A stretch of 64,000 bases of DNA from an uncultured Granulosicoccaceae bacterium (GTDB lineage Bacteria; Pseudomonadota; Gammaproteobacteria; Granulosicoccales; Granulosicoccaceae), in the NCBI GenBank assembly GCA_937930305.1, contig CALGLE010000039.1:1-64000 (forward strand). Reading direction: 5' to 3'. Both the position numbers and the translations under genes were made by a program. A model generated the notes under the pieces. It made no database searches and was not told the DNA's origin. It saw nothing but the letters and a program-made list of their open reading frames with translations. Shown here in pieces: positions 43,870-53,523 of the stretch; the first letter of the stretch is position 1, and every line of letters starts with the position of its first letter.

Positions 43870-46800
43870 ATGAAAAGAATGCTTATCAACGCAACTCACG
43901 AAGAAGAGTTGCGTGTTGCCATCGTAGATGGCCAGAAATTAATCGACTTAGACATCGAGCATAAACAACGCGAACAAAAAAAATCCAATATATACAAAGC
44001 AAAAGTTACCCGAGTTGAGCCCAGCCTAGAGGCCGCCTTCGTTGACTACGGTGCAGAGCGCCACGGCTTTTTGCCCTTCAAAGAAATTGCCAAGGAATAC
44101 TTAACCAAGAAAAACGGTGAAGAAGTATCCCGCTCCAAAATAAAAGAAGTGCTGAAAGAAGGCACTGAACTGGTTGTACAAGTTGAAAAGGAAGAACGCA
44201 GCAATAAGGGCGCGGCGCTAACCACCTACATCAGCTTGGCCGGCCGCTTTCTTGTGTTAATGCCCAACAACCCTCGCGCAGGCGGTATTTCTCGCCGCAT
44301 AGAAGGCGATGACCGCAACGACTTGCGCGATGCCATCTCGGGTGTGAACTTGCCCAATGGTACTGGCATGATTGCCCGAACCGCAGCGATTGGTCGAACC
44401 ACGGAAGAGTTGCAGTGGGATTTAGACTATCAAGCCGACATTTGGCAAGCGATTCAAAGCGCCTCTGAAGGTCGGAAGGCCCCCTTCTTAATTTACCAAG
44501 AAAGCAATATCATTGTGCGAGGCTTGCGTGACTACTTCCGTGGCGACATCGGTGAAATCATTGCCGACGAACAAGCCACGTTCGATCAAGCGGCTGAATT
44601 CATACGCATGTACATGCCGAAGAACGAACGCAAGTTAAAGCTGTACACCGATGATGTGCCGTTGTTCAATCGTTACCAAATTGAATCCCAAATTGAATCG
44701 GCGTTCACACGCGAAGTGCGACTGCCTTCTGGTGGTGCTTTAGTGATCGATCACACCGAAGCGCTTATCTCCATCGACATTAACTCAGCGCGCGCCACCA
44801 AAGGCAGCGACATTGAAGAGACTGCCACCAACACGAACTTAGAAGCGGCTGAGGAAGTGGCACGCCAACTACGTATTCGAGATTTAGGCGGTTTAGTGGT
44901 TATCGATTTCATCGATATGTTGGCTAATAAAAATCAACGAGCGGTAGAGAACCGATTGCGTGAGTCGCTCAAGCATGATCGAGCACGCGTTCAAGTTGGA
45001 CGAATCTCACGCTTTGGATTGTTAGAAATGTCACGCCAACGGTTACGACCGTCTTTAGGTGAAGGCACAGACAATGTTTGCCCTCGCTGCCACGGTGCAG
45101 GCTCCATTCGAACGGTGGAATCGGCGGCACTATCTATATTGCGCTTACTCGAAGAAGACGCAATGAAAGACAACACCGCTCGCGTGGTGGCCGATGTACC
45201 GGTGGAAGTCGCGACGTATTTATTGAACGAAAAGCGTCAAAACCTGACGGAAATCGAAGGCCGATGTGATGTTTCCATGTTGATTGTGGCGAATCCCACA
45301 TTAGAAACCCCCAATTACAACATCGAACGCGTTCGCCAGTCGGATGATGAGCACAACAGCTTGTCGAAGAAGAGCTTTGAACTGCCCACGGACAACACTG
45401 AATCCTACAATCCAACCACGCCCGAACAGGTCACAATCGAACAACCGGCTGTCAGCACGGTTCGTCCGAACGCCCCGGCCCCACAGCCTGTTAAAGCAGC
45501 CGACACTAATTTAAGTGTTGCCGCCGAAGATCAATCGGGTGGATTTCGCCGCATCATCGGCAAAGTAACCTCCTTGTTCTCGCCCGGTTCTGACAACGAT
45601 GCCAACGCCGAGACCAAAGCCGAAGCGGACGCAAAGCCTGCGGACAATAGCCGTCGTGATCAGAACAAAAATCAAAGTAATGGCCAGAGCAACAACCAAC
45701 GCCGCACTCGGGGCGGACGTGGACGAAACAACAATCGCAACCGCGACAACAATCGAGATGAGAACGCGACCGAATCAAAGCCACAGGGTCGTAACCGTGG
45801 TCGGGGTCGGGGTGGTAATAACAAAACCGCAGCTGCTGAGAACAAAAAAGAAACAGCGAACAGCAATACAGAGAACAAACAAGAGAACAAACAAGAGAAC
45901 CTTGACAATAAGCCGGCCCAAGCGGCCGACAGCGCAGACACTTCACGCAAACCCAGACGCAGTCGCGGCGGTCGCGGGCGTGGCGGTCGAGGACGCGGTG
46001 CAGAGAATCGAGACAATAACGATTCCAATGCCATGCAAGATGCCCCAGCCGCGAACGATTCGCAAAATGGCGCGAACTCAAACGCTGCGAAAAATAACGA
46101 CAACGCATCGAATGGTGCCGGTAGCACACAAGCTAAAAGTGATCGCCCACGCACCAATGGTGTCGCACCGCGTGCCAAGGTAAGTGATGAATCCCTTGCA
46201 GCTACGGCTGCTGCGAATGCGCCAGTTGCTGGCACTGAAGACTCGGTTACTCAAACTGGCGGACCATCAGATAAAGCGACCAACGTTGCTTCAAAAACTG
46301 GTGCTTCCAATGATACTCAATCGGAGGATAAGCCCGAGCCGCGACGACGCCGTGGACCCGGCCGTCGTCGTCAACGCGTAGATTCAAAGAAAGAATCGGC
46401 ACCAGAAGGCCGTACGGATACATCCCCGGAGAAGTCTACGGCCGAGACACCTTCGCCCAAAGACGCTGCACCAAAGAAAGAGCCTAATGCCGCGACACCG
46501 ACTCAAGCTGCGCAGCAAGACAAGCCAGTTGTAAATTCGTCGTTGAATGAGAAGACTGAATCGAGCCCCAAATCGCCCGATCGGACTGAAACAAAACCCG
46601 CCAAGGCAGAGACATCAGCCTCGAGCCCAGGAGCAACCGCGACAAACTCAGATTCAAACCAAGCCAATGACAGCGAGAACGGTTCACGTCGATCTCGTCA
46701 GGGCTCAAATCTGAATCGGTCACGACGCGGCAGCAATTCAGTGGATTCAGACAATTCGAGCAAACCGGAGGCGAAAGAAAGTGCACAGGTCTCCCCTCGT

Positions 46801-47058
46801 CAGCCAAGTCAACTGAAGAGCTCGGTGCGTTCATTGGCATCGAACAGTGAAGATAAAGCACCTGCAGCCGCAGCTGCACCTGCACCTGCACCTGCACCCG
46901 CACTTGCATCCGCACCAAAACCTGCCGAAGCCGCTGCAGCTAAAGCAGCGCCTGCACCGCGGAAAGGCTTTGCGTCTCGTAAGGTGCCCGATGTTAAGGC
47001 ACCGGCTGCAATCACCAGTGATTCTGGCTCAGGCTCGGACAACTCATCTGGTCAATAA
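43870..47058 (+). CDS. rne: Ribonuclease E
   Basis: The essential endoribonuclease that starts mRNA decay and processes rRNA and tRNA. From ATG 43870 the protein is 1062 residues and begins [18 protein letters not shown], as in the family. The N-terminal half has the S1 domain ([20 protein letters not shown]), the 5'-sensor/RNase H-like parts, the DNase I-like catalytic segment with the acids in [14 protein letters not shown] and VVIDFIDML, and the zinc link CPRCHGAG. The C-terminal half is disordered, with Arg-rich RNA-binding patches ([22 protein letters not shown]) and Ala/Pro repeats. Frame starts upstream of 43870 are unlikely. The long leader suggests autoregulation. Confidence 0.97.
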   Translation: MKRMLINATHEEELRVAIVDGQKLIDLDIEHKQREQKKSNIYKAKVTRVEPSLEAAFVDYGAERHGFLPFKEIAKEYLTKKNGEEVSRSKIKEVLKEGTELVVQVEKEERSNKGAALTTYISLAGRFLVLMPNNPRAGGISRRIEGDDRNDLRDAISGVNLPNGTGMIARTAAIGRTTEELQWDLDYQADIWQAIQSASEGRKAPFLIYQESNIIVRGLRDYFRGDIGEIIADEQATFDQAAEFIRMYMPKNERKLKLYTDDVPLFNRYQIESQIESAFTREVRLPSGGALVIDHTEALISIDINSARATKGSDIEETATNTNLEAAEEVARQLRIRDLGGLVVIDFIDMLANKNQRAVENRLRESLKHDRARVQVGRISRFGLLEMSRQRLRPSLGEGTDNVCPRCHGAGSIRTVESAALSILRLLEEDAMKDNTARVVADVPVEVATYLLNEKRQNLTEIEGRCDVSMLIVANPTLETPNYNIERVRQSDDEHNSLSKKSFELPTDNTESYNPTTPEQVTIEQPAVSTVRPNAPAPQPVKAADTNLSVAAEDQSGGFRRIIGKVTSLFSPGSDNDANAETKAEADAKPADNSRRDQNKNQSNGQSNNQRRTRGGRGRNNNRNRDNNRDENATESKPQGRNRGRGRGGNNKTAAAENKKETANSNTENKQENKQENLDNKPAQAADSADTSRKPRRSRGGRGRGGRGRGAENRDNNDSNAMQDAPAANDSQNGANSNAAKNNDNASNGAGSTQAKSDRPRTNGVAPRAKVSDESLAATAAANAPVAGTEDSVTQTGGPSDKATNVASKTGASNDTQSEDKPEPRRRRGPGRRRQRVDSKKESAPEGRTDTSPEKSTAETPSPKDAAPKKEPNAATPTQAAQQDKPVVNSSLNEKTESSPKSPDRTETKPAKAETSASSPGATATNSDSNQANDSENGSRRSRQGSNLNRSRRGSNSVDSDNSSKPEAKESAQVSPRQPSQLKSSVRSLASNSEDKAPAAAAAPAPAPAPALASAPKPAEAAAAKAAPAPRKGFASRKVPDVKAPAAITSDSGSGSDNSSGQ

Positions 47059-47141
47059 TTGACAGATTCACCCGGTTAATTGACAAGCCCAGGCTGGCAC
47101 TGGACCATACACCCATCTTTTAAACATTTTTGGATGGTCAG

Positions 47142-47918
47142 ATGGTTATTTGGTTACTAGGCCTCATCACACTAGGCTTACTGTTGTGGTTTGGTTACAA
47201 AGTATTCTCAGGCGGTGTCGGTTCTGCGTTTGACGCAGCAAACGAGAGCAGCGGTTCAAGTGGCAGCGGTTCGAATGGTGCACATGGCCACGGCGAACAG
47301 AACATTGCTGATGGCTCGGCGTCCGGCGTAACCTCTGACGGCAGTTCATCAGCATCGCCAGCTGCGTCATCGGGTGCGGGTGCAAGTGCGGGTGCAAGTG
47401 CGGGTGCAAGTGCGGGTGCAAGTACCGACACCACTAGCAGTGCAACTTCTAGTGCAAGTGCAAGTAGCGGGACAGATACCGGTCCGGGCGCAGGCGCAGC
47501 CGCAAACAGTGGTGCTGCCGCAGGCTCTTCCAATGCAGGCTCATCTGGTGCCGGTGCAGCGGTTGCTGCCGGCGCTGCAGCGGCCGCCGTGGGTGGCATT
47601 GCGGCAGTTCGAAGTGCTTCACGCCCAAATGCGTCCGCTGACCCCATTGTGTACGAAAACGTCACATCCGGCGCAGACATCACAGCATCGGGTAATGGCG
47701 CCTCTGGCCATGCTGCCGGTGTTGCTGACGCGTTGTCGGCTCAAGAAGCCGGTAGTGTTCGCGAGATGATTAAAATTCTCAATCTACGCGAGTCTGATGC
47801 TTCACGACTCGGTGTTGATCAATCTCAATTTGCGAGCCTGTGGCAAGGATCCACGGACGCCGTTGATGCCAGCACTTTATCGTCGGTTCACTCACGTCTG
47901 CAAAACATGTTGAACTGA
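47142..47918 (+). CDS. Membrane-anchored Ala/Gly/Ser-rich protein of unknown function
   Basis: The protein has one N-terminal helix (VIWLLGLITLGLLLWFGYK), then about 170 low-complexity residues rich in Ser, Gly and Ala, partly made by a 12-base tandem repeat. The C-terminal about 60 residues (EAGSVREMIKILNLRESD onward) look folded and helical. I choose ATG 47142, with GGATGG just upstream, over a TTG at 47130. It follows rne by 83 bases on the same strand with a possible shared transcript. I recognise no family. Alanine-rich linkers like this can extend a C-terminal domain from the membrane. Confidence 0.7.
   Translation: MVIWLLGLITLGLLLWFGYKVFSGGVGSAFDAANESSGSSGSGSNGAHGHGEQNIADGSASGVTSDGSSSASPAASSGAGASAGASAGASAGASTDTTSSATSSASASSGTDTGPGAGAAANSGAAAGSSNAGSSGAGAAVAAGAAAAAVGGIAAVRSASRPNASADPIVYENVTSGADITASGNGASGHAAGVADALSAQEAGSVREMIKILNLRESDASRLGVDQSQFASLWQGSTDAVDASTLSSVHSRLQNMLN
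47376..47423 (+). repeat. Perfect 12-base tandem repeat, four copies
   Basis: The unit GCGGGTGCAAGT occurs four times without change. It encodes alternating Ala-Gly-Ala-Ser. Perfect identity points to recent expansion by slippage; copy changes keep the frame. Confidence 0.95.
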
Positions 47919-47947
47919 TCGACTGTCGTTACTAACGGCACATCCGT

Positions 47948-48568
47948 ATGTTGATTGATGACCGAAATGTTCACGATGTAAAACGCGACGTTAAGTGGAT
48001 CGTTTTACTCGTGGGCATTATTTGGTTGGTGTTCGCAGCCGACTACTTCCTGCCGCTTGAGCAGTTTGGGTTAGTCCCAAGAACGGCAAAAGGGCTGCTT
48101 GGAATCGTTGCGATGCCATTTCTGCATGGCGATTTTGCACATATCATGGGCAACACGATTCCGTTAGTGTTCACGCTCGCGTTACTCGCGGGTTCTCGCG
48201 CCAACAGCGGCCAGATTGTTCTTCTAATCGCCCTATTAGCCGGCATTGGCCTTTGGGTTTTTGGCCGAGAGGCCAGGCACATCGGTGCCAGCGGATTGGT
48301 GTTCGGCCTCATCGCTTTTCATATTTTTGCCGGCGTATTCGAACGCCGATTAATCCCTATACTGTTATCAGTTGTGGTGGGCGCTTTGTATGCCGGTACT
48401 TTGTTCAAGGGCGTGTTACCCATGCAAGAAGGGGTTTCCTGGGATGGACATTTAATTGGGGCACTGGCGGGAACCTTTGTGGCACTGATGGTTTCAAAAG
48501 TTCTTCTTCAAACGACTAAGCTAAACCATTCAGACCCCTACGACGATATGTTCAATCGACGCAGTTAA
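47948..48568 (+). CDS. Rhomboid-family intramembrane serine protease
   Basis: A 206-residue membrane protein with about six helices. Rhomboid landmarks are HGDFAHIMGN (the His-x3-Asn oxyanion segment, in helix 2), the nucleophile Ser in HIGASGLVFGL (GxSG, helix 4) and the general-base His in SWDGHLIGALAG (helix 6). It cuts membrane proteins within or near the bilayer. The substrate is unknown. It lies 30 bases after the Ala/Gly/Ser-rich protein and 75 bases before an ABC operon with extracytoplasmic peptidase domains, so this is a cluster of membrane proteolysis genes. Confidence 0.92.
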   Translation: MLIDDRNVHDVKRDVKWIVLLVGIIWLVFAADYFLPLEQFGLVPRTAKGLLGIVAMPFLHGDFAHIMGNTIPLVFTLALLAGSRANSGQIVLLIALLAGIGLWVFGREARHIGASGLVFGLIAFHIFAGVFERRLIPILLSVVVGALYAGTLFKGVLPMQEGVSWDGHLIGALAGTFVALMVSKVLLQTTKLNHSDPYDDMFNRRS

Positions 48569-48643
48569 CATACACGTCAATTCGTTCATCCATTCGCTGT
48601 TCACAACAACGGCTTATGCTGTTTCTGGAGTTACGCGTTCCCC

Positions 48644-49606
48644 ATGGTCGATACCAATCTGCAAGAACCCAGTCATACTTCGGTGCACGCTCAGGCCAAC
48701 ATCGCGCCCCTGGTTTCTCTAACTGATGTGACAAAACGCTATGGCAAATTAACGGTTCTTGAAAACTTAAATTTGCATGTTCGCCCCGGAGAAATATACG
48801 GTTTCTTGGGTCGTAACGGTGCCGGTAAATCAACTGCCATTCGACTCATGATGGGAATTTCTCCGCCAAATTCAGGAACGGTGTCAGTGTTTGGTGCACC
48901 GATGCGCGGTGCTCGCTGTGCCAAAGCACGTCGTCACATTGGCTTCGTGGCTCAAGAGCAATCTTTCTATCCGTGGATGACGCCAAAGCGATTAGGTAAG
49001 TTCATGCGCGGTTTATATCCGGATTGGAGTGATGATCGTTATTACGCGCTGCTTAAACGCTTTGAGTTACCGCTCACTCGCAAAGCGGGCAGTTTCTCCG
49101 GTGGGATGAAAGCGCGCTTAGCGTTATCGATGGCATTAGCGGCGATGCCAAGAATATTGATATTGGACGAACCTACAGCCGGCATGGACCCGGTTGCACG
49201 CCGGCAATTTTTATCATTAGTCAAAGCGGAAGTTCAGAACAGCGATACCACCGTCTTTTTCTCAACCCATTTAATTGGCGACATTGAAAGCTTGGCCGAC
49301 CGTATTGGCATACTAGACGGTGGCAAGTTAGTTTATGAAGGGTCTTTGCAAGAACTTTCCACTCGCACAGCCAGCTACACAGCGAATGTAACGGCAGAAA
49401 CCGATGCTTTTCCACTGGATGAATTAGCGGGTCATCCGTTCGAAACGATTCGAGCGGGAGGAGACAGGACCCAACAAACGGTGGTACTGCGTTGGCTTGA
49501 AAATGAAAGGCCCAGCATCCCAGCATCCGCATTACCCAATGGCTGGCAAGAGGTGCCTATGTCGTTAGAGGATATTTTTGTTGCGATTATTCTGCAGCAG
49601 CACTAA
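48644..49606 (+). CDS. ABC-2 type transporter ATPase
   Basis: A 320-residue nucleotide-binding protein of the CcmA/NatA-like group. Walker A is GRNGAGKST, the signature FSGGMKARLALS, Walker B ILILDEPTAGMDP and the H-loop STHLIGDIESL. About 90 C-terminal residues form a regulatory extension. It has about 30 residues before the ATPase domain, so the start could be later. It is followed after 18 bases by two membrane-subunit genes and should power them from the cytoplasmic side. The closest roles in this group are export of peptides, lipids or antibiotics and assembly of cell-surface parts. Confidence 0.93.
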   Translation: MVDTNLQEPSHTSVHAQANIAPLVSLTDVTKRYGKLTVLENLNLHVRPGEIYGFLGRNGAGKSTAIRLMMGISPPNSGTVSVFGAPMRGARCAKARRHIGFVAQEQSFYPWMTPKRLGKFMRGLYPDWSDDRYYALLKRFELPLTRKAGSFSGGMKARLALSMALAAMPRILILDEPTAGMDPVARRQFLSLVKAEVQNSDTTVFFSTHLIGDIESLADRIGILDGGKLVYEGSLQELSTRTASYTANVTAETDAFPLDELAGHPFETIRAGGDRTQQTVVLRWLENERPSIPASALPNGWQEVPMSLEDIFVAIILQQH

Positions 49607-49624
49607 AAACTATCCGGTAAAGAC

Positions 49625-51619
49625 ATGGTAACGCTGACGTTTTTAAGAAAAGAATTGGTAGAACACGGCTTAGCTATTGCGGCGCTTGTGTTTGCTGTGG
49701 TGTGCGCCCTATTCATCACCCTAGCCCGCCAGCAAAATCAAGAGTTCAGTATTTCGCCTTTAGAAATATTGAGCTATTCGCTGTACACCTTTATTCCCTT
49801 AACCGCGTTTATTTTAGGTAATCGGTTAATTGTTCGAGACTACCGATCTAGGGCGCAGCTGTTCACCGAATCTTTGCCAACTCGACGCTTCATACCCGTC
49901 TTGGTGAAATACCTTCTAGGCGCATTCATAGTGACGGGGCTGATGCTGATCACCTTGTTACTGGCCTCTCGATACGCCAGTGTGGTTGACAGCATTACGC
50001 CCGAATATTTTGGCCTACTGGCATTAAAAACCTTGTCCTTAGCGCTTTTGTATTGGTCGGTGATGTTCGCCATCAGTTTATCTGGCCATCTTCGCTTGTT
50101 GCTGTATGTGCTGTTGATCGGCTCGGTTTATTATCTATTGACCACCAGTTCAGTGGATGTCACCGACTTTGGCCCCTTTGCCTTATTAATGGACGGCACC
50201 TTGGCCTACGAACGAGTGGATATCCCTTATAAAGCGTTGAAGGAAACGTGGGCATTAACTGCAGCCTTCACCTTGGTTGGCTTTTTAATTGCGCTTTGGC
50301 ATGAAGGCTCGATGGCTGAAGTTTTGTCTCGCCCTATGGCTCGCCGAGATTACTTAATGGTGGGTTTTATTGTGGCAGGCTTTGCCACGGTGCTCAGTAT
50401 CTTGGAAAAAGAACCCTCACCCGATCCATTTCCAATCGCCACTCGACATCGCCTGGATGGCGATGCACACGCGATTACGATTGCTTACATGGAAGATGGT
50501 GCCAAGGCGGCAGCTCAGCCGGTGTTGGAAGGGCTATCAAACGATCTTGATACGTTGCAGGCTACGATTGGCCCAATTGCACTCACACCCTCTTACATTG
50601 TGCACGACGACTCTTTAGCTTCATGGGAATTCATTGCAGAACGCGCCGACGGTCCGTTGGTGTATGGCAACTTAACCGAAGCAGACCATTATGATCGTGT
50701 GGTGTTTCGAACCACTGTTTTGCATCAACTGCTTTTAAGTACCAGCGGCAGTCGAGCGGTGTTCGAATACTTTCACTGGTTTTTAGATGGTTTTACACGA
50801 CGCATCACCGAAGCCAGCACCGCAGCCAGTACAGCAACAGAGCGAGAACAGAGTCGGTACGAATTAATGGCCAGAGCCGTCATCTCGCAAGAAGTGTTGG
50901 GCGACAAAGTGAACTTAATCTTCCAATGGCAAACCATTGCTGACACCATTGGCTATGCCTCGGCTGAGGCCCTAGCCTACAGCGCACTGGTTTATTTAGA
51001 GGAACAACAAGGTGCTGACGTTATTAACGACCTAGCGTCGCGTTGGCTACTTACCCCCTATGAACGTGATAGCCGCGCCTCACTGCGTCGTTGGACAAAC
51101 GATGTGCCGGAAGAGTTTGAAGACATAACTGGTCTAAACTGGAGTGAATTCATGACCGGTTGGAGAAGCTGGTTAAGAGCACAAAACGACATTCCAGAAA
51201 TTGCCCGCAGAACTTCTGCACTCAGTTACCGCTCGGGTGCGGTACACATTGTCGATAACGACGATTATGGACAGTTGCTACTGGGTAGCTTCGCGGCTTC
51301 AGACTCAAAGCTGCCTGATCCGTCTGAATTTGAAGTGCCTGAATCCTCAGCCAGTCTCATCACCGACAATTCATTACAAGAAAGGAACGCAGCACAGACA
51401 ACTTGCGTACTGAACTACGACGCAGCGGGCCCTTTTGATACCGAGATGGACTTTGTGTTCGACAACTTTTCAGCACAAGCCTGTGAGGGCGAGACGTTCA
51501 CGGTATACGACTTCAACATCGCAGGTTCGGGTGACCGGGTTTATATGACGCTGGAAGTACAATTGCCTGAATTTCATCAGCCGATTCGTTTGCACGCTGA
51601 GCGGGTAACCTCGCCATGA
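49625..51619 (+). CDS. ABC-2 permease fused to an inactive peptidase-like domain
   Basis: The first about 265 residues form an ABC-2 membrane part: helices near 13-35, 52-72, 95-118, 133-152, 155-172, 195-215 and 240-258. The rest (about 400 residues) is outside the membrane and aligns by order and spacing with the peptidase-like domain of the next gene. At the place of its HExxH motif this protein has HQLLL (residues 367-371). In place of the third zinc ligand Glu it has Asp388 in FLDG. So catalysis is lost though the fold seems kept. It likely forms a heterodimer with the next gene product, whose start overlaps its stop (ATGA). Confidence 0.8.
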   Translation: MVTLTFLRKELVEHGLAIAALVFAVVCALFITLARQQNQEFSISPLEILSYSLYTFIPLTAFILGNRLIVRDYRSRAQLFTESLPTRRFIPVLVKYLLGAFIVTGLMLITLLLASRYASVVDSITPEYFGLLALKTLSLALLYWSVMFAISLSGHLRLLLYVLLIGSVYYLLTTSSVDVTDFGPFALLMDGTLAYERVDIPYKALKETWALTAAFTLVGFLIALWHEGSMAEVLSRPMARRDYLMVGFIVAGFATVLSILEKEPSPDPFPIATRHRLDGDAHAITIAYMEDGAKAAAQPVLEGLSNDLDTLQATIGPIALTPSYIVHDDSLASWEFIAERADGPLVYGNLTEADHYDRVVFRTTVLHQLLLSTSGSRAVFEYFHWFLDGFTRRITEASTAASTATEREQSRYELMARAVISQEVLGDKVNLIFQWQTIADTIGYASAEALAYSALVYLEEQQGADVINDLASRWLLTPYERDSRASLRRWTNDVPEEFEDITGLNWSEFMTGWRSWLRAQNDIPEIARRTSALSYRSGAVHIVDNDDYGQLLLGSFAASDSKLPDPSEFEVPESSASLITDNSLQERNAAQTTCVLNYDAAGPFDTEMDFVFDNFSAQACEGETFTVYDFNIAGSGDRVYMTLEVQLPEFHQPIRLHAERVTSP

Positions 51620-53523
51620 TGACGTTATTTAAAACCGAGTTTCGGCAACTGTGGCCTTTGGCCGGTTTGTGGTTACTGTTGGAGTTACTGCACACCGCTC
51701 TTTTGGTATTCACCACCCGCTTGGATGAATCTGAATACGGTGTGCTGTGCGATGCGTTTTGCCAACCGGGCATTGCCTCTTCGGCGATATTTTTATTGGT
51801 CGCCATCATTGTGTGGGTGGGTTGGAGTTTATTCCCACGCGATAGCGATGATGGCACCTTGGCGCACTTACAATCGTTGGCGCTAACCCGACCGCAAATT
51901 TACTTTGCCAAGGTACTGGCCGGGGTTGCCTTAATTTTATTTTTCTTTGTACTCAGTTCCGCTACCACCTATCTACTTGTGGCGTTAAATCCGCAGTCAA
52001 TACATGGCAAATTCTACGCAGCCATGGAATGGCAACACTTTTTACGCGGCATGGCATTTTCTGCCATCGTGTTGTGCCACGCGGTATTTTTATCATCGTT
52101 CCGCTTAGTCGGATTGGTGTTGTACGCCGGCTACTTTGTGTTGGTCAGCTGGCTGGAATCCGCGTTCGGAAACGTCGGTGCGTGGAATTTGTTAAACCTG
52201 ATGAGGGTGGATTACTTTGGCACGCAGCTCATCACCAATTGGATGATGTACGCAGCACATGCCGTGGTTGCACTGATTGCACTATGGCTAGGCTACTTGC
52301 GCTGGATGGGCCGAGAAAATAGCCCCACCTTTGGTCGCATCGCGATGGACTCTCCTTGGTTAACGGTACCCGTCATGGTGTTACTGTTCCTGGGTTTAAT
52401 CGCGGGACTACTACAACACTCCAACCAATCGGTTGCTCAGCGAAACGATCTGTACGACTCGCTTGAAACTGAACACTATCGGTTTGTGTATCACAAAAAC
52501 TCAGCCCCGTTTGCAGAAGAGCTGGCTGAAGATGCCGATGACATGCTGCGGCGAATAGCCGACTATTTAAATACGGATACGCCACCAAAAATTCAAACCG
52601 ACCTAACCGCTAACACCAGCCACGTTGCTGGCTTAGCGGTTCATAACCGCATTCGTATGCGATTAAGTCGCTTTGCTCAAAATAAAGATAACCCCTTTGT
52701 ACTGGCCCATGAAACGGCGCACGTGTTCCAGTCTCATGTCACCCGTCGACGCTTGAAGAAAGTCGATTCCAGCGTTAACTTCTTTGTTGAAGGGATGGCC
52801 CAACAAGTGGCCTATACCGTTCAGCCCGATGACAAGGTGAGAAACATCAATTGGGTTGTGGGAGCGCTTGCCGCGGAGCGCAACGACATTGATTTTGCCG
52901 ACCTTGTCGATGCACGGAAATTTGGTGAAAAATTTGATGCTGAATTGCCCTACACGCTTGGGGATTTATGGGTGAACACCATGACCGAAATTTGTGGGCA
53001 CGATAGCCTAGGAAAGTTCCTGAACATCATCGGCTCTGATGATTCCGTATTGGCGCTTCAAGGTGTGGCCTTTTGGCGACAACACTTGCAGCGTATCCCG
53101 TGTGAATTAGAAGACATTAACTTCCGATTCCGCGAGAGAATCAAAGAAATCGCTAATTCCGATGCCGCCAAAGCCATTCCAGCAACGCAGAGCATCAGTT
53201 TGCGCGTGGACGACGATGACACAGATGTGTTTTGGTTAGACCTGACAGTAGAAAACCCCTTCACTCTAGATGAAGACGGGCTACCCGATGGCGGTAGGGA
53301 CTACATGCTAAGGGTACGTAGCGGCGCATCTCTGGCTAAAGGGATTGATGAAATGATTGTTGGTTACCCGCAGTCGCTTGAAAACCCAGCTTTGGTTTCG
53401 TTTCGCTTATCAAGAGCACAATTTAGCGATGCACGGTTTCAATATCAGGTTGGTTATTTAGGTGGGTATGACTATCGATCCGTGTTTGACGAATGGCAAA
53501 ACGCCGCCGTGCCACGACGTTAA
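51616..53523 (+). CDS. ABC-2 permease fused to a zinc metallopeptidase (gluzincin) domain
   Basis: The N-terminal about 275 residues are an ABC-2 type membrane domain with about seven helices. The extracytoplasmic part (about 290-635) contains a zinc peptidase motif: His365-Glu366-Thr-Ala-His369 (HExxH) and, 23 residues on, Glu392 in FFVEGMAQ. This is the HExxH...E layout of M1-like and MA-clan peptidases, with the usual EGxA after the third ligand. A C-terminal beta-rich part follows. Permease/M1-peptidase fusions are known in proteobacteria, but their job is unclear. It is the last gene of the ABC operon; its stop overlaps the convergent hydroxylase-like gene by four bases. Confidence 0.85.
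   Translation: MMTLFKTEFRQLWPLAGLWLLLELLHTALLVFTTRLDESEYGVLCDAFCQPGIASSAIFLLVAIIVWVGWSLFPRDSDDGTLAHLQSLALTRPQIYFAKVLAGVALILFFFVLSSATTYLLVALNPQSIHGKFYAAMEWQHFLRGMAFSAIVLCHAVFLSSFRLVGLVLYAGYFVLVSWLESAFGNVGAWNLLNLMRVDYFGTQLITNWMMYAAHAVVALIALWLGYLRWMGRENSPTFGRIAMDSPWLTVPVMVLLFLGLIAGLLQHSNQSVAQRNDLYDSLETEHYRFVYHKNSAPFAEELAEDADDMLRRIADYLNTDTPPKIQTDLTANTSHVAGLAVHNRIRMRLSRFAQNKDNPFVLAHETAHVFQSHVTRRRLKKVDSSVNFFVEGMAQQVAYTVQPDDKVRNINWVVGALAAERNDIDFADLVDARKFGEKFDAELPYTLGDLWVNTMTEICGHDSLGKFLNIIGSDDSVLALQGVAFWRQHLQRIPCELEDINFRFRERIKEIANSDAAKAIPATQSISLRVDDDDTDVFWLDLTVENPFTLDEDGLPDGGRDYMLRVRSGASLAKGIDEMIVGYPQSLENPALVSFRLSRAQFSDARFQYQVGYLGGYDYRSVFDEWQNAAVPRR

Noticed and set aside
45511-46381. Long frames on both strands across the rne tail and the Ala-rich proteins
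   Set aside because: They arise from low-complexity, GC-rich coding sequence of rne; they have no start sites or family likeness.
47059-47141. Sigma-54 promoter (TGGCAC at about 47094)
   Set aside because: The matching -12 TTGCA element is absent at the needed spacing.
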